64,000 nucleotides of DNA from Diploscapter coronatus. Taxonomy: Eukaryota > Nematoda > Chromadorea > Rhabditida > Rhabditidae. Position numbers and translations under genes: made by a program. Where the stretch lies: the NCBI GenBank assembly GCA_964036155.1, contig OZ038422.1, positions 62,271,201 to 62,335,200 of the forward strand, given 5' to 3'. Shown in pieces: positions 25,246 through 38,500 of this stretch. Under the pieces are notes generated by a model. That model saw nothing but the letters and a program-made list of their open reading frames with translations. It searched no databases and was not told the DNA's origin. Positions within the stretch are counted from its first letter, which is position 1. Each line of letters opens with the position of its first letter.

Positions 25246-27127
25246 ATGGGCAGCGCGAGCAAAGAGGAATGCACCCTGTACGTCACGAATCTTACCGAAC
25301 AGGTCACCGCTGACATTCTCGAAGAACTCTTCACTCAGGTCTATTTTATAAACCAAAGTTTCCTGAAATCAGCTATTTTTATTAGCAGTTGAAAATATCC
25401 TATCCATCAATGTGTGTTTTTCCTATTTAGTTCAATTTTCTTAGTTCTTAATAAAAATAGAAGATTTTTGAAATAACCAAATTCTCAGTCAGAATTCTGA
25501 GAAATAATTTTTCCCATTTTCTAGGCAAAAAAATAAAATTGCTTTTTTTCAATTTCAGGTTGGCCCCGTCGAGAAGGTGAAGATACAGGAGAAGAACGGC
25601 GTGAAATACTCGTTCGTGGAGTTTTCCGACGATGAATCCGTACTGTTCGCCTGCGAAATGATGGATGGCACTGAACTCTACAGCAAGGCCATCGTCGTCA
25701 AGCCGCGCAGCAAGACCAATAATGAGAAAATCTGGGAGGAGAAAAAGAGGTTGAATTTTATTTATTTTGCAAAGATCACTGACATCCCCCTTAAGTTCAA
25801 CGAATCTTTCCATCTTCATTCTCGTCCTGTTATTTCTATCTGGAATGTACAAATATAACGAAAAAATGGAGAAGAAATAGATATTTTCTTTGTAACTATA
25901 AACAGGACATTTAAATTTCAAAACTGCCTTAAATCTTTTCTTGAAAATGTATTTTTTTTTTAAATTTCAGACAAGCTACCATCGTACCAAGTCCCTCTAA
26001 ACCTGCAACATTCAGCGGACATCCGCCTCCCGGCCTACCTCCGCCACGCCCCATGTACGACGAGAAATTCGACAGATTGCCTGAGTTCGGTCGATACGAG
26101 GGTCAACCGCATTCGAGGTGACTTTTCATTTTAAAACATTCATCTATCCTTGTTGAAAAGTTCTATAACTTTTTGCGTTTGGAAAATATATTAGACGTAG
26201 ACGTTTTGTGTTCATTTTTTTCTAAACTCAAAAATTTTCTTTTTTCAGAGGCCGCCCATCATATTTAGATGATGGCTACGGGGCGATGTCGTCGAGTCGA
26301 CAGAGGGAGCAGCGTCAAAGCTGGGATGGACGGAATCAGTTCGGACAGGCGCAATCTCAGGGCGATCAGGTACCCGATTCGAACATTTTGAATCCAGGGA
26401 TAGTGATAACTCGGAATTTTATCTTCGAATTTAACTTTGAATTCAAATAATTCCTATCCACAAGCATATTTTAGTTCATGTTAAATCTATGAATCTGATT
26501 TTAATACAATTATGAATTTGATTACAGAGGGCCCGAGACCGGCAGAACAGGCAAGAGTGGGGCGACAGACGCTCTAATGAAAGGTCTGAATGAATTTTAG
26601 ATCACTTTTAAAAACTTTGCTTATATTTCCATTTTTTTACAATAAGGATTTTTTTTTAATTCATGATAGCATAGGAGCAAGAATAATGAAAATGAAGAAA
26701 GTCTGAAGCATATGACGAACTTCAAGCATAGCATTTTTGTTTTTGAAAGGGAATAATTCCAGAAATTGGAACAATCCTCGCGACATGGACTTCAGAGAAA
26801 GGACCGATAGGAATCCGCCATTTTCCGGATATGGAAACGACGCTCCGAGAAGGGGACAATGGAGTGATCAGGTAAAGTTTGTCAAGTTTAAAATTGTCAA
26901 AGTCCATATTTTTATTAAAAAATCATGCAGATGAAAAAATTAACCACATTTTAAAAAGTGATTATTTGATTAAAAACTAATAAAACTACAAATATTGATG
27001 TTTAAAGGAAAAGAAGAATTTGAATTACATATGACATTGACTTTTCTAGAGGGACTATCGATCCAACGACAGAGGCAGGGATTACGGCAACTTCACTCCC
27101 AGACGAGGTGGACCGAGACGTAATTAA
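25246..27127 (+). CDS. RBM7-like RNA-binding protein (one RRM, RG-rich tail)
   Basis: Seven exons (25246-25338, 25559-25749, 25971-26117, 26249-26369, 26528-26583, 26763-26871, 27050-27127) join in phase to 264 aa. An N-terminal RRM spans residues 9-84 with RNP2 LYVTNL and RNP1 KYSFVEF. It lines up best with RBM7/RBM11 in the segment VGPVEKVKI and the strand after it. RBM7 is the RNA-binding subunit of the nuclear exosome targeting (NEXT) complex with MTR4 and ZCCHC8. The C-terminal 150 residues are low complexity: Pro-rich (HPPPGLPPPRP), then Arg/Gly/Asp/Asn-rich, ending TPRRGGPRRN. A TTCAG acceptor lies 26 nt before the ATG. An AATAAA at about 27311 is a likely polyadenylation signal. Assignment to RBM7 itself is an inference from the RRM; another single-RRM hnRNP-type protein is possible. 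Confidence 0.85.
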
Positions 27128-28482
27128 TATTTTAAAAAGATTTTTTCTCATCTGTCTAAAATCATTTCCATAAGGTGATTGTCCTATCATTTTCTCTCAA
27201 GTTTATTTTATCCGAATTTCAAGTTTCAAATTTACGGGTAACTTGATTGTTTTTTTTTCTAATTTTTGTCTAACTTTCGATGAAATGTTGTTTTTTCTTC
27301 TTTCGAATGGTGAATAAATTATTGTTGTCGATTTTTGAAAAAAAAATGAACTATGGAATTGGATGGCAACCCTCCCTTGCCATGGTTTCCCTGGTCGAAA
27401 ATATCTCACATTTTTAATCTTTGATATTTTCGCTCGAAAACACTCCAAATTCCGTTATTTTCACATCGCTTTTATTTAGAACAATTTTCTCTCGCTTTTT
27501 TCTTTGTTGCTCTTTAAAATAGCGATGATTCATGCATCCTTTCATATTCACTACTCTCAAAAATGAAAAACTCGACTTCCGTTCAAATTTGTATCTTTTT
27601 TCTCTTCAATTCTCAATGCTTTTTCATTTTATTATCGTTCTCGATATATTTTGCCCTACTATCGATTTTCAGCCCTAAAAATATCTTTCTGCTCGAATAG
27701 TTTGTTTACATTTCAACAACTTTTCGATGTTTCCAACTGCGAAATTCACGCCAATTTTTTGCTGTTTTAAAAAATTATTTTTCCCCTTTTTCAGATTTTC
27801 TTGTTCGTAGTCAAGTAGTTTAACAACTCGTTTTCCCTATTTTGGTAGTTTTTCTAAATTGACTTATTTTCTCTCAATTTACCCCATTTGTTATGACCAT
27901 TTTTGGTCATTTCCCTTCGAATCAATAATATCTTAGTCTCTTTCATAATTTCTTTTTCTTTTCCGTTTTCGACATTCTCTACTTTTTCATATTCTATTTC
28001 AAAATCTTTGTCCTTGGACCGAGGTCCCTTTTCAAAGAACTCTTTTCTATCTTTCCCTGTTTTTCTTTCTTTCTCTCCCCGCATCTGCTCAAATCTGACT
28101 CATTCCTTTCTTTCTCCCTCGTTCTCTCTCCGATTTCAATACTCTTTCTTTTTATAACATTTCTAGCTTCTCTATCCCCTCGCATTTGCATAATCTCTTT
28201 CTTATGTTGTTTTCGTATCTTTTTCTCGAAATCCATTTCGCTATTTTTCGAGAAAGTTCATCTTTTCCGAATTGACACCCGTTTTGATTTCGTTGAATTT
28301 TGGCGCGAACTTTCGGAATTTGAAAATTTCATTTTGTTCGGAATCAGGAGCTAGGCTATTTTTCTTTGAGCCTTGTTGGAATTGAATTTTTTGTTCAATT
28401 TTTTTTAGAGCTGAACGTTGGTTTTGAAGAGTGCTGATCAGTTGATCGAAGAATTTGAGAAGAAAAGAAAACTCTGGAAAAA
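27128..28482. other. Intergenic region, T/C-rich
   Basis: 1.35 kb between the RBM7-like gene and the next start. The 3' UTR of the former lies at the left. From about 27480 to 28240 the plus strand is strongly pyrimidine rich (runs such as tctttctttctctcccc), which creates spurious Arg/Glu/Lys-rich frames on the minus strand. A TTTTTTTTAG acceptor at 28408, 75 nt before the next ATG, may be a 5'-UTR or trans-splice site. Confidence 0.5.
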
Positions 28483-28570
28483 ATGACCCCCACGTCGAGC
28501 GGCGCTACCCTCGTCTACCTGACGCCCATTCGACAGTCCCCCACCAACAATGCGGCGATCATTCATAGGT

Positions 28571-28602
<32 letters not shown>

Positions 28603-31600
28603 AATTTCCCAAGTGCAAAGTTCTTTTGAAATAGTTTTCTTTTAGAAATTATACGGCTTGAAAACAATGGTATTGCTAGGAAACTACTAAACTTTCCAAG
28701 CATCAATTACTTTGAGGAAAGAAAAAGACCCTCGTCAATTTGTACAATTTTAAAACACCTTTATTTTGCAAACAAAAAAGTCGCTGATAGCCAAGAGACC
28801 ACCTTTTTGAAACTCGATCGTTGTTTTGTAAAATGATATACCTGGTTTGTGCGGATAATACGATTTCGAGTAATGTGGGTTGAAAGTTAGAAAATTTCGA
28901 AAAAAAAAAACTTTATAAATTAAAACAAGTAAAAATATTTTAGATCCCTGGAAATCGATGAATCGAGCGCGTTTCACGTGGCCGGAGGCGAGCACACGGG
29001 CATCATCATCAACAAACAGCCGGAAAAGGCGCCTGGTTCGTTAATTATGCTACTTTTTGAAGTTTTTTGTTTTTTTTTTGTTGAAAAAGTCTACCTTGAA
29101 AATGTTTTTTTTTCGATTTTTCTGTAGATTTTTAAAATTTTATTTTTAAGAAGAATTTCTTCAGATATGTCGGAGCCGGACATTTCGCTGAGTTTCTCCG
29201 TCTGGCTCAACAGTCGCTCCGAGAATTCCACCACTCAGGTAAATTTGAAAAATAACTTTTAATTCTTAAGTTAAAATCTGAAAATTCAGGAGAAACGCAT
29301 TCTGAACTTCGTCATGTCGTCGGGCATCCCGGACGAGGAGAGAAAAGCGCTCGCTCACGACTTCTTCAAGCAGCTCATGACCGGGTTTCCCAAGGGTAGG
29401 AAAATTTGAGATTCGGAGTTTTTAGAGTAAATTATCACTATTTAAAACACTCGATTCTTGAAAGTTGGATAAGGTGAAGGAAAATGGATCTTTATGAGAA
29501 GGAGGAGAAATCATCTTATACCGCACAACTATAAATAAACTCTTTATCACTGTTCAAAATGCAATTACTGTATGGCGGAGTGTATTTGTTCCACTTTCTT
29601 TCAAGTTTCAATCTCTCGTCTATCTCTAACTACAGGACTCCGTCATCCGCCACTCCCCATTTAGTAATTGCCTCCCGAATTTCTTCTAAATTTATAAGAA
29701 AACTTTATTTTCTCAGATCAATAAAATTAAAAAGGCAACTTTCATCTATTCAAATTTTTGTCAGATTACGTCTCGTTCCTGAAGCGCATGATGACGATGC
29801 TGCTGAAAGGCTTTCGAGGCATCGAGTCGCTGGCTGTGGAATTCCAGCTCGTCGACAAGGAGCAGCAGGTCGCCATACCCGACGCCGCCCAATATGGTCA
29901 GATTCTTTTTTAACATAATTTCTCGTATTCATTAAAATCCTAAGAAAATTATAAAATTACAACGACCTATATTTAGAAATTTAGGTTCTATTCAGTTTAG
30001 ATGTTTCCTGTTTGAAATAGAAATTTGAAAATGACGAAGGTGCTCTTGAATTTTGATTATCTAATTTTCTAAATCTCGAGGAAAGAAAGAAGAGGACGGG
30101 GACTTTAAATTTATCAAAATATGCTTCAGACTCGGGCTCTGAGTTGGAGGAAGTGACTGCGGGCCACGTGCAGGAAATCCTCGAGCACGCCTTCCCCAAC
30201 GGACTCACCGTCGCTGCCATCGCCGAGAGTTTGCGGTAAACTTGAGATTTCCCTAGATTTTACAAGATGGAAATTGTTCAACAGACTGAAAAAAGTGTTT
30301 TGAATATAGGGTTCATTTGAAACCTACAAAATTCACATTGATCTTTCAAATACACTCAAGGATACGATAAATGAAAGAAATTAAAGATTCTATAAATTTA
30401 ATCTTAAAAAAGTTTCTATCTAGATGGTAGTCAAAAATTTTCAAATATTTCCAGCTGCAACGAGGAGGAAGTGTCTAAATTCCTGCACGAGTTGGAGTAT
30501 TCGGGGATCGCGCGCCGTCTGGACGACGAGTGGATTCGGTACGACCCGCGACACGACGACGAGGGCCACGAGGACAATCAGCAGCACGGCATCGAAGACA
30601 CTGTTTCTCAGGAAAACGACAAACAAAATCAGGTAGGAATTTAGAGGATAAAATTTCCATGAAAAAGAATCGGTGTGAAATTTAGAAGATGGGATTATGA
30701 TGAAAACGATTTTACTTGAGCCTCGTATTTTTTGAATTCTTGCTAAATTTCTATTTTCAGAACGGAAACGGCACCCACAACCACCAGGGAAGCAGACACA
30801 TCGATGCAAGATACACTGCCTTCACTTGTGAGTCGAATTTTGTTTACTTGGAAACATCAATTTTTCAACATTTGATTTGTTATTTCAGATGGCAACGGCC
30901 ACAAGGCGCCCGAACCAACCGTGGCGATCATCTCGTGTCTGTTCCTCGAGAAGCAGGCTATCGACGCCATCATCGAAGATAGCAAGACCATCCACAAATA
31001 TAAGGTCAGATTTCTAAATTTTATCTTCAAAGATTCTTACTCATAAAACATATTATAAATGGAAAAGAATCATTTGGCAAATTTGTCAAGTTTGAAAAGA
31101 ATTCAACTTTTGTATGGCGAAACGAATTTCACTAGCGATTTTTTTCAGAAAGGGCCATTTTAAAAATTTTGAATTTTGAAATTTTCAGTCTGGTGGCGAC
31201 TCGAACGTGTACACGATGGGCCGCATCGGTGAGCACCAGGTGGTTGCCACGAAGCTCGCCGTGATTGGCGACACGCGCGAGGCCATCACCAGTGCCGGAT
31301 CCATCACTACTAGGTATTTTTAGACCTATAAAATTTCTATCACGCCTTTTCATCTTCAAAAATTTGAGAGAGATATGTTTTGGGAGGCCATGAAATGTTT
31401 CTCAACCGAAATAAAAACATGAGAATTTTCAAGAATCGAGATGAATGAATTTCTTTCTTGATAAGAAATCGATAAAATTAGCAAAATCAATAAATAAAAT
31501 TTATTTTAAAAAAAAACCAATAAAAATTCGAATTATTGATTTTTCCTAATTTTCAGGCTGCTCGGCAATTTCCAGAACATCGAGCACGTGTTCGTGGTCG

Positions 31601-33750
31601 GAGTTGGGGGTGCGGTGCCCCATTACACGGACGCGAAAAAGCACGCCCGATTGGGCGATGTGTTCGTCAGTCACGGCCACGGCCCCCAGAGCATCGCTGC
31701 CTACATCTACGCAAACGACGTTTTGGTCGACAGGGACTCCAAAGTCGTGACGGGATTTTCTGTTAGGTAAAAATTTCGATTTTTTTCAAATTTTTCTTCG
31801 CTGAAAAATGATAAGTTCATTTCTTGTGTTGGAAAGGGAAAAGATTAATCTTAAAGCTCAAGACTTACCAACTTTGAGAATGTCAAATTCTGCAATCAAG
31901 TAGATTTAAAAAAAAATATTTGATGAAAATAGCAAAACCCAAATTTCTGAAATTCAAACGAGAAATCTTAAAACATTTATAGGAAATGGTCGCCCCAGGA
32001 TTCTGTGATCTCGCGCATCGTCGAAGAGGGCGCTGATGGCATCGTCGACCAGTGGCACGACTACACCAACCACACCACCAAGAAGCTCAACGCCAATCAG
32101 GGTGGTGAGTTAATCCTATTCTAATTTTGGTAAAAACTAATGTTCAAGCTGGAGTTCTTTTACAACTCACCTTGCCTTGTCTTGTTTGAAACAATATGCA
32201 CTAAATATAGAATTCAATCCACCTCCAAGTTCTAGCTTTCTTGAAGAGGGTTATTTTGAAATTTGTATTTTTATCCAAATAGGATCATATTTCTTCAATT
32301 GTGAACAGAGGCGAGATTTTCCTGAAAACTTCTAGCATTGATGACAATATTTTGCCAGATATGGACTGGTCGTCGCCTCCCGAATCCACGGACGTGCTCG
32401 CGATGCCCATCGATGCCGAGCAGTGCATCGCCATTCCGCATCCCAACCCCGACAGGAAATTGCCCGAGGTGAGAATTTTTAAAATAAAAATGGCATATTT
32501 CAATGTTTCTTGAATTTTTAAGAGTTGTTGTTCACTAAAAATTCTAATTTCCAGAACAAGCTATTTAAAATTTTCCCATTTCTTCTAGAATATTCATTTC
32601 AGATCTAGCTTTAAGATTAGAAAAATACTGATAGATGACAAAGAAAATTTAAAAAATAGAATTTTGCTTAATTTTTTCAAAACTTTAAATTTTCAGATCC
32701 ACTTGGCCACGGTGGGCGCGATGACGAACGTGAAGCGCTTTGTGGGTGAAAATACTGATGAGGAAATGTTCACGCATGATGTATGCTTTACAAATATTTA
32801 GAAAAAAAACTAGACCTTGAATTTAAAAAAATTATTTCTTGAGAGGCAATTGTTAAAAATGGAAATTTTGCATTTTTTATTGTGAAAAAACATTAAACTA
32901 AAAATCACTAAATTCTGCTTATTAACAGCCAAGATATTAAATTCTGGACAGTCTAGAGGAAGCGGGGAAAAGAAAAAAGGATAAAAATACAATGCACTTT
33001 CTTTCTTTTCAAGAGAGAAATAACATTGGGTAAAGAAGATAGACGATAAATCGCTTTGTTTTCAACCACTGCTAATGAACATGATTCTGTGACAATAACA
33101 AGCTTTTTTTTTTATAAAAATATTTTAAGAAGGAAAAATTGATAAACCTTTCAGATCCGCCACCGCTTCGCCTCGGAGTATGGTATTCGCTGTATCGACG
33201 TGGGCTTCGACTCTGTCGTGGCTGCAATTAAGGGCTCCTGCATTGGCTCGTGGACGCTCATCCGAGGCATCGCCGACTACCAGCACGGTCAGAGCAAGGC
33301 TGCCAAAGTCTGGCAGGTAGGAGTTTGCATTCCTCATCCTTTTTCTTACAATATATGAAAAACGAGTTCTTTGAATACGAAAAAATGAGATTTCTTATTA
33401 TCATTATTTTTCATAATTTTTCTACAGTTTATCATGAAAAAAAACTAAAATTACTAAAAAAGATATAGTTATTATTTTCTCAATTATCATCAAAGAAGAA
33501 GACATACATTTTATAATGAAATATGCAGAGTTTGAAATATTCTTGTGTGAAAATTAGAATATTTTGCATAATTCAAGACAAATTTCTTGCTTCATACTTG
33601 ATTTTTGGAATGGATAATTCTGTCAAAAAATTGAAAATTAAAATGGGACTCTGAAAGTCAAAAATTTGAAATTTTCAGCCCTACGCGGCCGCTCGCGCTG
33701 CTGCAATGACGAAGGCGATCATCGAACGTCTGCCCCCGGCTTCGAATTAG
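28483..33750 (+). CDS. Protein with winged-helix-like N-terminal region and nucleoside-phosphorylase-like C-terminal domain
   Basis: About sixteen exons, from ATG 28483 to TAG 33750, give about 613 aa. The first 250 residues are acidic and helical; a stretch at about 180-230 (EILEHAFPNGLTVAAIAESL ... EVSKFLHELEYSGIARRLDD) has the helix-turn-helix and wing pattern of winged-helix domains. From residue 285 the protein matches the PNP/UDP-phosphorylase and MTA/SAH nucleosidase fold: the opening strand TVAIISCLFLEKQAID, GGDSNVYTMGRIGEHQVV, the Gly-rich loop VFVVGVGGAVPHYTD, LGDVFVSHG, and near the end ICIDVGFDSVVAAIKGS with WTLIRGIADY, which corresponds to the late acid-bearing strand of that superfamily. 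Proteins of this layout occur in nematodes, but I know no established function. Whether it still acts on nucleosides is unknown. It is separated by more than 1.3 kb from the RBM7-like gene. Confidence 0.85.
28567..28592. repeat. (TA)n microsatellite
   Basis: A run of nine TA units at 28577-28595 in the first intron of the phosphorylase-like gene. Confidence 0.8.
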
Positions 33751-35507
33751 AGCGTGATTTCAATGACAATTTCAAAAAGTCGTTGCATCGCGTACGAAAT
33801 AGCATGAGATTTGTTGGGGAAGAGATTTTCTTCCTTTACTATTTCACATGCAACTATTGCGACTACAATAGCTCATTTTCCATCCGCTTTTCATCAAAAT
33901 ATCATCACCCATTTCCTGTAAATTTTGGTTCTTCTCATTGGATCAAAATTTCTCTAATTTATTTTTTTTCTTTCAAAAATATTCCCATTTCTTCCTGTAA
34001 TTATTTCGTTATTTTTGATTTTTATTATTTTTCTGATAGAATTGCACCATTTCTATAATGATGAGGTGATTATTTTCTTTTTTTCAGGAAATTGATGCGA
34101 TTCTGACAGAATTCGCCTTTTACCCAATGATATTTGAGCTTTCCCCTTTTCTGTATCAGAGAAATATGCCACTGACATGAACCGGTAATGTCTCCAAAAT
34201 TTCTCATTTCTATCCCCCGCAAATTCCAAAATCATAATTTCGTCTTAAATTCCCAATGATCTTATCAAAAAGCTTCGTTTTATCTTATCATTCATTATTC
34301 ATCATCTGATAGCTTTATCTATTGTCATTACCACTTAGAAAATAGCATATCAAAATTTGATCAATTTCAAAAATTAGGCTGAAATATTATTCCAATTAGA
34401 GTTTCATCACTATTCTTCATCGTAGGATTAAAGTTCATGAAAATCCAAAGTTGGTAAAATTTAGAAGTGCACAAATTATGATATGCCATTTTCTAAAGTG
34501 GTTCATTGATTTGTCATACCATTCCCTCAAACTGGTAATCGTATGAGCTGACTTGAATTGATTTTTATCATCCACCAATTTCGGGCTGCGAGTGCTTTTG
34601 TACCAAGTGTGAGTACTTTGTTCCAAACGCTATTTTTATCTTGCTGCTTTCTTTTGCCATGTTTTCTCTATTCTTTGGCATTTAGCAAAGTATTCACTTT
34701 GGCAACGATCTACTCACACAGCCATCGTCGTTTTATCGTAATTCACTCATGTATCCGCTTTAGCATAAGCCCATTCGTTATCGTATTTTTGAAAGGACAT
34801 GGATTTGGAAGGATTTGAGAAAGATTGGAAAAGGAAAATAAAGACTATTCTTGTAAATTTGATTAATTTCGAAAATAAACAAACTGAAATTACTTTATTT
34901 AAAATTTTTTCAATTTTAAAATATTTAACGATCATTTTTCTACACAAGAAGTAAGATATTTGAACATTAGAAGTCCCAGAACATGAAACTAAAATTTTAT
35001 CAGGATTCAACAACATTTTAGTCGAATAACACATGAGTCTGTAGCGTTGTCCAATAAGCTCTTTGTTGGAGAATGTACGTCCTCCAATTGGAATTACTAT
35101 AAAATAAATATTGGATTTGGTTACAGAATTTTTGAAATAGAGTATTTTAAAGAATATGTATTTCATTTGTAATTATCCCTCGTTATTCTTGGATTTCTTC
35201 GAGAGTTGTCCGTATTGTGTTTATTGAATAATTATTATTTCATGATTTTTATTGAAATAATAATTTTAGATGAAATTAACGATAATCATATCAACAAGCT
35301 TTATTTTATTGCCGACGACTGGCAAATACTCCAAACGTGAAAGTCGTTCCAATTTACAACTAATACCTAATACAAAATTTTCTCTAATTTGAATATAAAT
35401 AATAAGTAGAGATGAGATATCGAACTAAAGGTCCTTTCTCTTCAGAGGGAAGAATCGTACTACTGTACTATAGTCGCGTATATAAATCCGGCTATTCGAA
35501 TATGCAT
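33751..35507. other. Region between convergent phosphorylase-like and kelch genes
   Basis: 1.75 kb that must hold both 3' UTRs. A hairpin-MITE relative lies at 33774-33862, immediately after the stop codon. One possible minus-strand exon at 34976-35103 is preceded by TTTTATAG and encodes IPIGGRTFSNKELIGQRYRL and about 20 further residues. I could not connect it to neighbours, so it is not called as a gene. Confidence 0.4.
33774..33862. mobile_element. Decayed hairpin MITE in a 3' UTR
   Basis: Inverted halves AGTCGTTGCATCGCGTACGA (from 33778) and TTTCACATGCAACTATTGCG (to about 33859), flanking a 'gaagagatttt' centre. These are the same blocks, in the same order, as in the intact hairpin at 47924-48041, with about 25% divergence judged by eye. 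It begins only about 25 nt after the stop codon of the phosphorylase-like gene, so it is probably transcribed in its 3' UTR. Confidence 0.65.
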
Positions 35508-38500
35508 TCAGCTAAGGGAGCCATCCTTGTTAGCACGATTAGTGCGCGTTTTCTTTCCAGCACTTTCGCTAGTCGCAGGCAAGTTTTTCAATATTCCCAC
35601 TATTCTCCATTTATTCTTCTGTGGATCGTATTCTTCAATGACATTACAGAAGTTTATCGGTTGGTAAAAACCATCACTTCCTTTCTCAGTATTTTGAAAT
35701 CTAATTTCTTCTATATACTTTTATCAGCATAAATTTGTTGTTTCCTACCCTCCGATTGCATACAATTTCTCATTAGCGACAACAAGCGAATGATTCAATC
35801 TTGCATAATTCATATCAGCGATTCGAGCAATTCGACTGTAATATGGAGTTGAGGGCTCAAAACACAGACAGGATTTGAATACTCCAAAGCTAAATATATA
35901 ATTATACATTGTTTATGATACAAAGTTGACAATTTCCATCCTCCAGTTATGTAAATTTTTCCATTTAGTGATGCAACTCCGAAATAACTTCGCCTATCTG
36001 GGATCTCCCCTATTTCAGTCCATTTCCGTTCATCGTCTGATAGTCGATATATCTTTTTACTTTCAAAACCATCAATAACTGAATATCCATGATTGCAATA
36101 ATGAATGTGCTATAATGTGACCGTATAACATTCCATCGCATGTTATTGTTTGAGCACGACTAATTGGAAGAGGAAAATCAGGTCCTGTTTTCCATTTTCC
36201 ATTTATTAAGACCTGAATCAATTATTTCATGGACTTTCATTTGGCCTTCTTACATCCACACGATTCGTATCTTTCCATGTTCTAGGATCCTTTCCATCCT
36301 TTCCACCCAAGTAATACAATTTGTCTTTGAAATAAACGACTGATGCATATTTACACCATTCAGGAGGATCTGGGCCTGTAAATTCTTTGAACCGATCATT
36401 CATGGATTTGTTGATGAGACCTTCTGAAATTTGTCGAATATTTAAGTCATATATTTCGAATGATTCATTTCCGCTAATTCCAAAAATCTGAAATCGGAGA
36501 AATTATTCCAAATAACGTGCATAAGAATTTACCCTATTCTGTGTAGTTGCGATTTCATATGGCGCATAATAGTCCTGAAATTTTGCAATCTTTTCGACTG
36601 AGCGGGTATATGAGTTGAACAAGCATATCCTTCCTTCACGATTATCATCATTTTGATAACAAACTAAATTATTATTAATCATTTCAAAATCTCTTACTTA
36701 GTTTTCAATATAATCTCTTACAATGAAATAAAATGCCATGCGAAATATCGAATGAATTGTCTCCACCAATCTGCAAATTATTTTCTTTGACTTGCCATTT
36801 GTTCGTTTGTGGATCGTATTCCTCGATTGAATTACAAAAGCTTTGACGGTCGAATTTTTCAAATCTAAGTTAAAAAATGTTTGGTATAAAGATATGCAAT
36901 ATCTCAGCTCACCCTCCGACTGCATACAATTTTCCGTTAGCGACAATGAGCGAATGATGATATCTTGCATAATTCATATCAGCAATTGGAGAAATTCGAC
37001 TGTCAACTGGAGCTGTGGGGTCGAAACGCAGGCAGGATTTGAATGCTTCACCACTAAATATATAATAACACATTATTTATAATACAAAATTAATAACTTC
37101 TCTCCTCCAGTTATGTAAATTTTTCCATCTAACGATGCAATTCCGAATAAATCTAGTGTTTTTGGAATTTCTCCTACTTCAGTCCATTTCCGCTCATCGT
37201 CTGATAATTGATATATTTTTTTACTACCATATCCATCAATAACTGAATATGCATAATTACAATAACGCATATGTTATAATGTGACCGTATAACATTCCAT
37301 CGCATGTTACTGCTTGAGCGCCACTAATTAGAAGAGGAAAAGCAGGTCCTTTTTGCCATCCTCCATTTATTAAAACCTGAATAAATCATTTCATGGACTT
37401 TCATTCGATCTTCTTACATCAACTCGACTTGTAGATTTCCCTGTTTTAGGATCCTCTCCACCCAGGTAATACAATTTGTCTTTGAAATAACCCACAGATG
37501 CCCAATAACGCCATTCAGGAGGATCCGAACCTGTAAAACTCTTTGGATCGATCATTCATGGATTTGTTGAGCAGACCTCTTGAAATTTGTCGAGTATTCA
37601 AGTCAAAAATTTCAAATGATTTCTTTTTGCCGTTAATTCCAAAAATCTAAAATTTGAGAAATTATTCAAAATAACGAGCATAAGAATTTACTTTATTCTG
37701 TGTAGTTGCTATTTGACGTGGCGCATACCAATTGTGAAATTTTGCAGTCTCTTCTACTGAGCAGGTAGATGAATTGAACAAGCCTACTCTTCCTTCGGCT
37801 TTATCATTATTTCGATAACAAACTAAATTATTATTAATCATTTCAAAGCCTTTTACTTAGCTTTCAACGTAATTCCTTACGATAAAATAAGATTGTATGC
37901 GAATTATTGAATGAATTGTCTCCACCAATCTGCAAATTATTGATATTTCGGGCTAATTCATTCATTGGATTATTAATCAATGGTATTTCACTTCCTTTAT
38001 GGAATTATCACTTCCATTTTAGTAATGAATTATTTATTTTCAGACTGCCAAGACCACCATTTTATTAAGGAAAATAAATGTGACCACCTTTCCAGATGGC
38101 GGAAAGTAATATAGCACAAGGTAAAACGTAATCAACCTTACATTATAATTTAGCGATTGAGAAGTTGATTCCTTTTTCATATCTTTCTGAATTAAAGATA
38201 CCTCGAACTCGATTTCTTCATTCTTCATCCATCTGTCGAAAGCATCTGGGTTATTCAACGCTGACTTCATGCTCATTATGATTCGAGCAAATTCTTCTAA
38301 ACTCATTAAATAGTGCTGTTTCAGGTGTATTTGCATTACCTAAATTAGTATATTTCTCAAATGTTGCAGTGATAATTTTCTTAATATGATCATTCTGAGA
38401 ATCGCAGAAATCTGGCATCTAAAATTTCGTTGGTATTTCTTATTAATAAAAACGCTTCTTGGTTTACTCTCGATCGATCCATTAGAAACCGCCATTTTCT

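Noticed and set aside
27854..28236. Lys/Glu/Arg-rich minus-strand frames resembling a charged coiled coil
   Set aside because: They are produced by a long TC-rich stretch on the plus strand; composition explains them and no start, splice site or conserved motif supports a gene.
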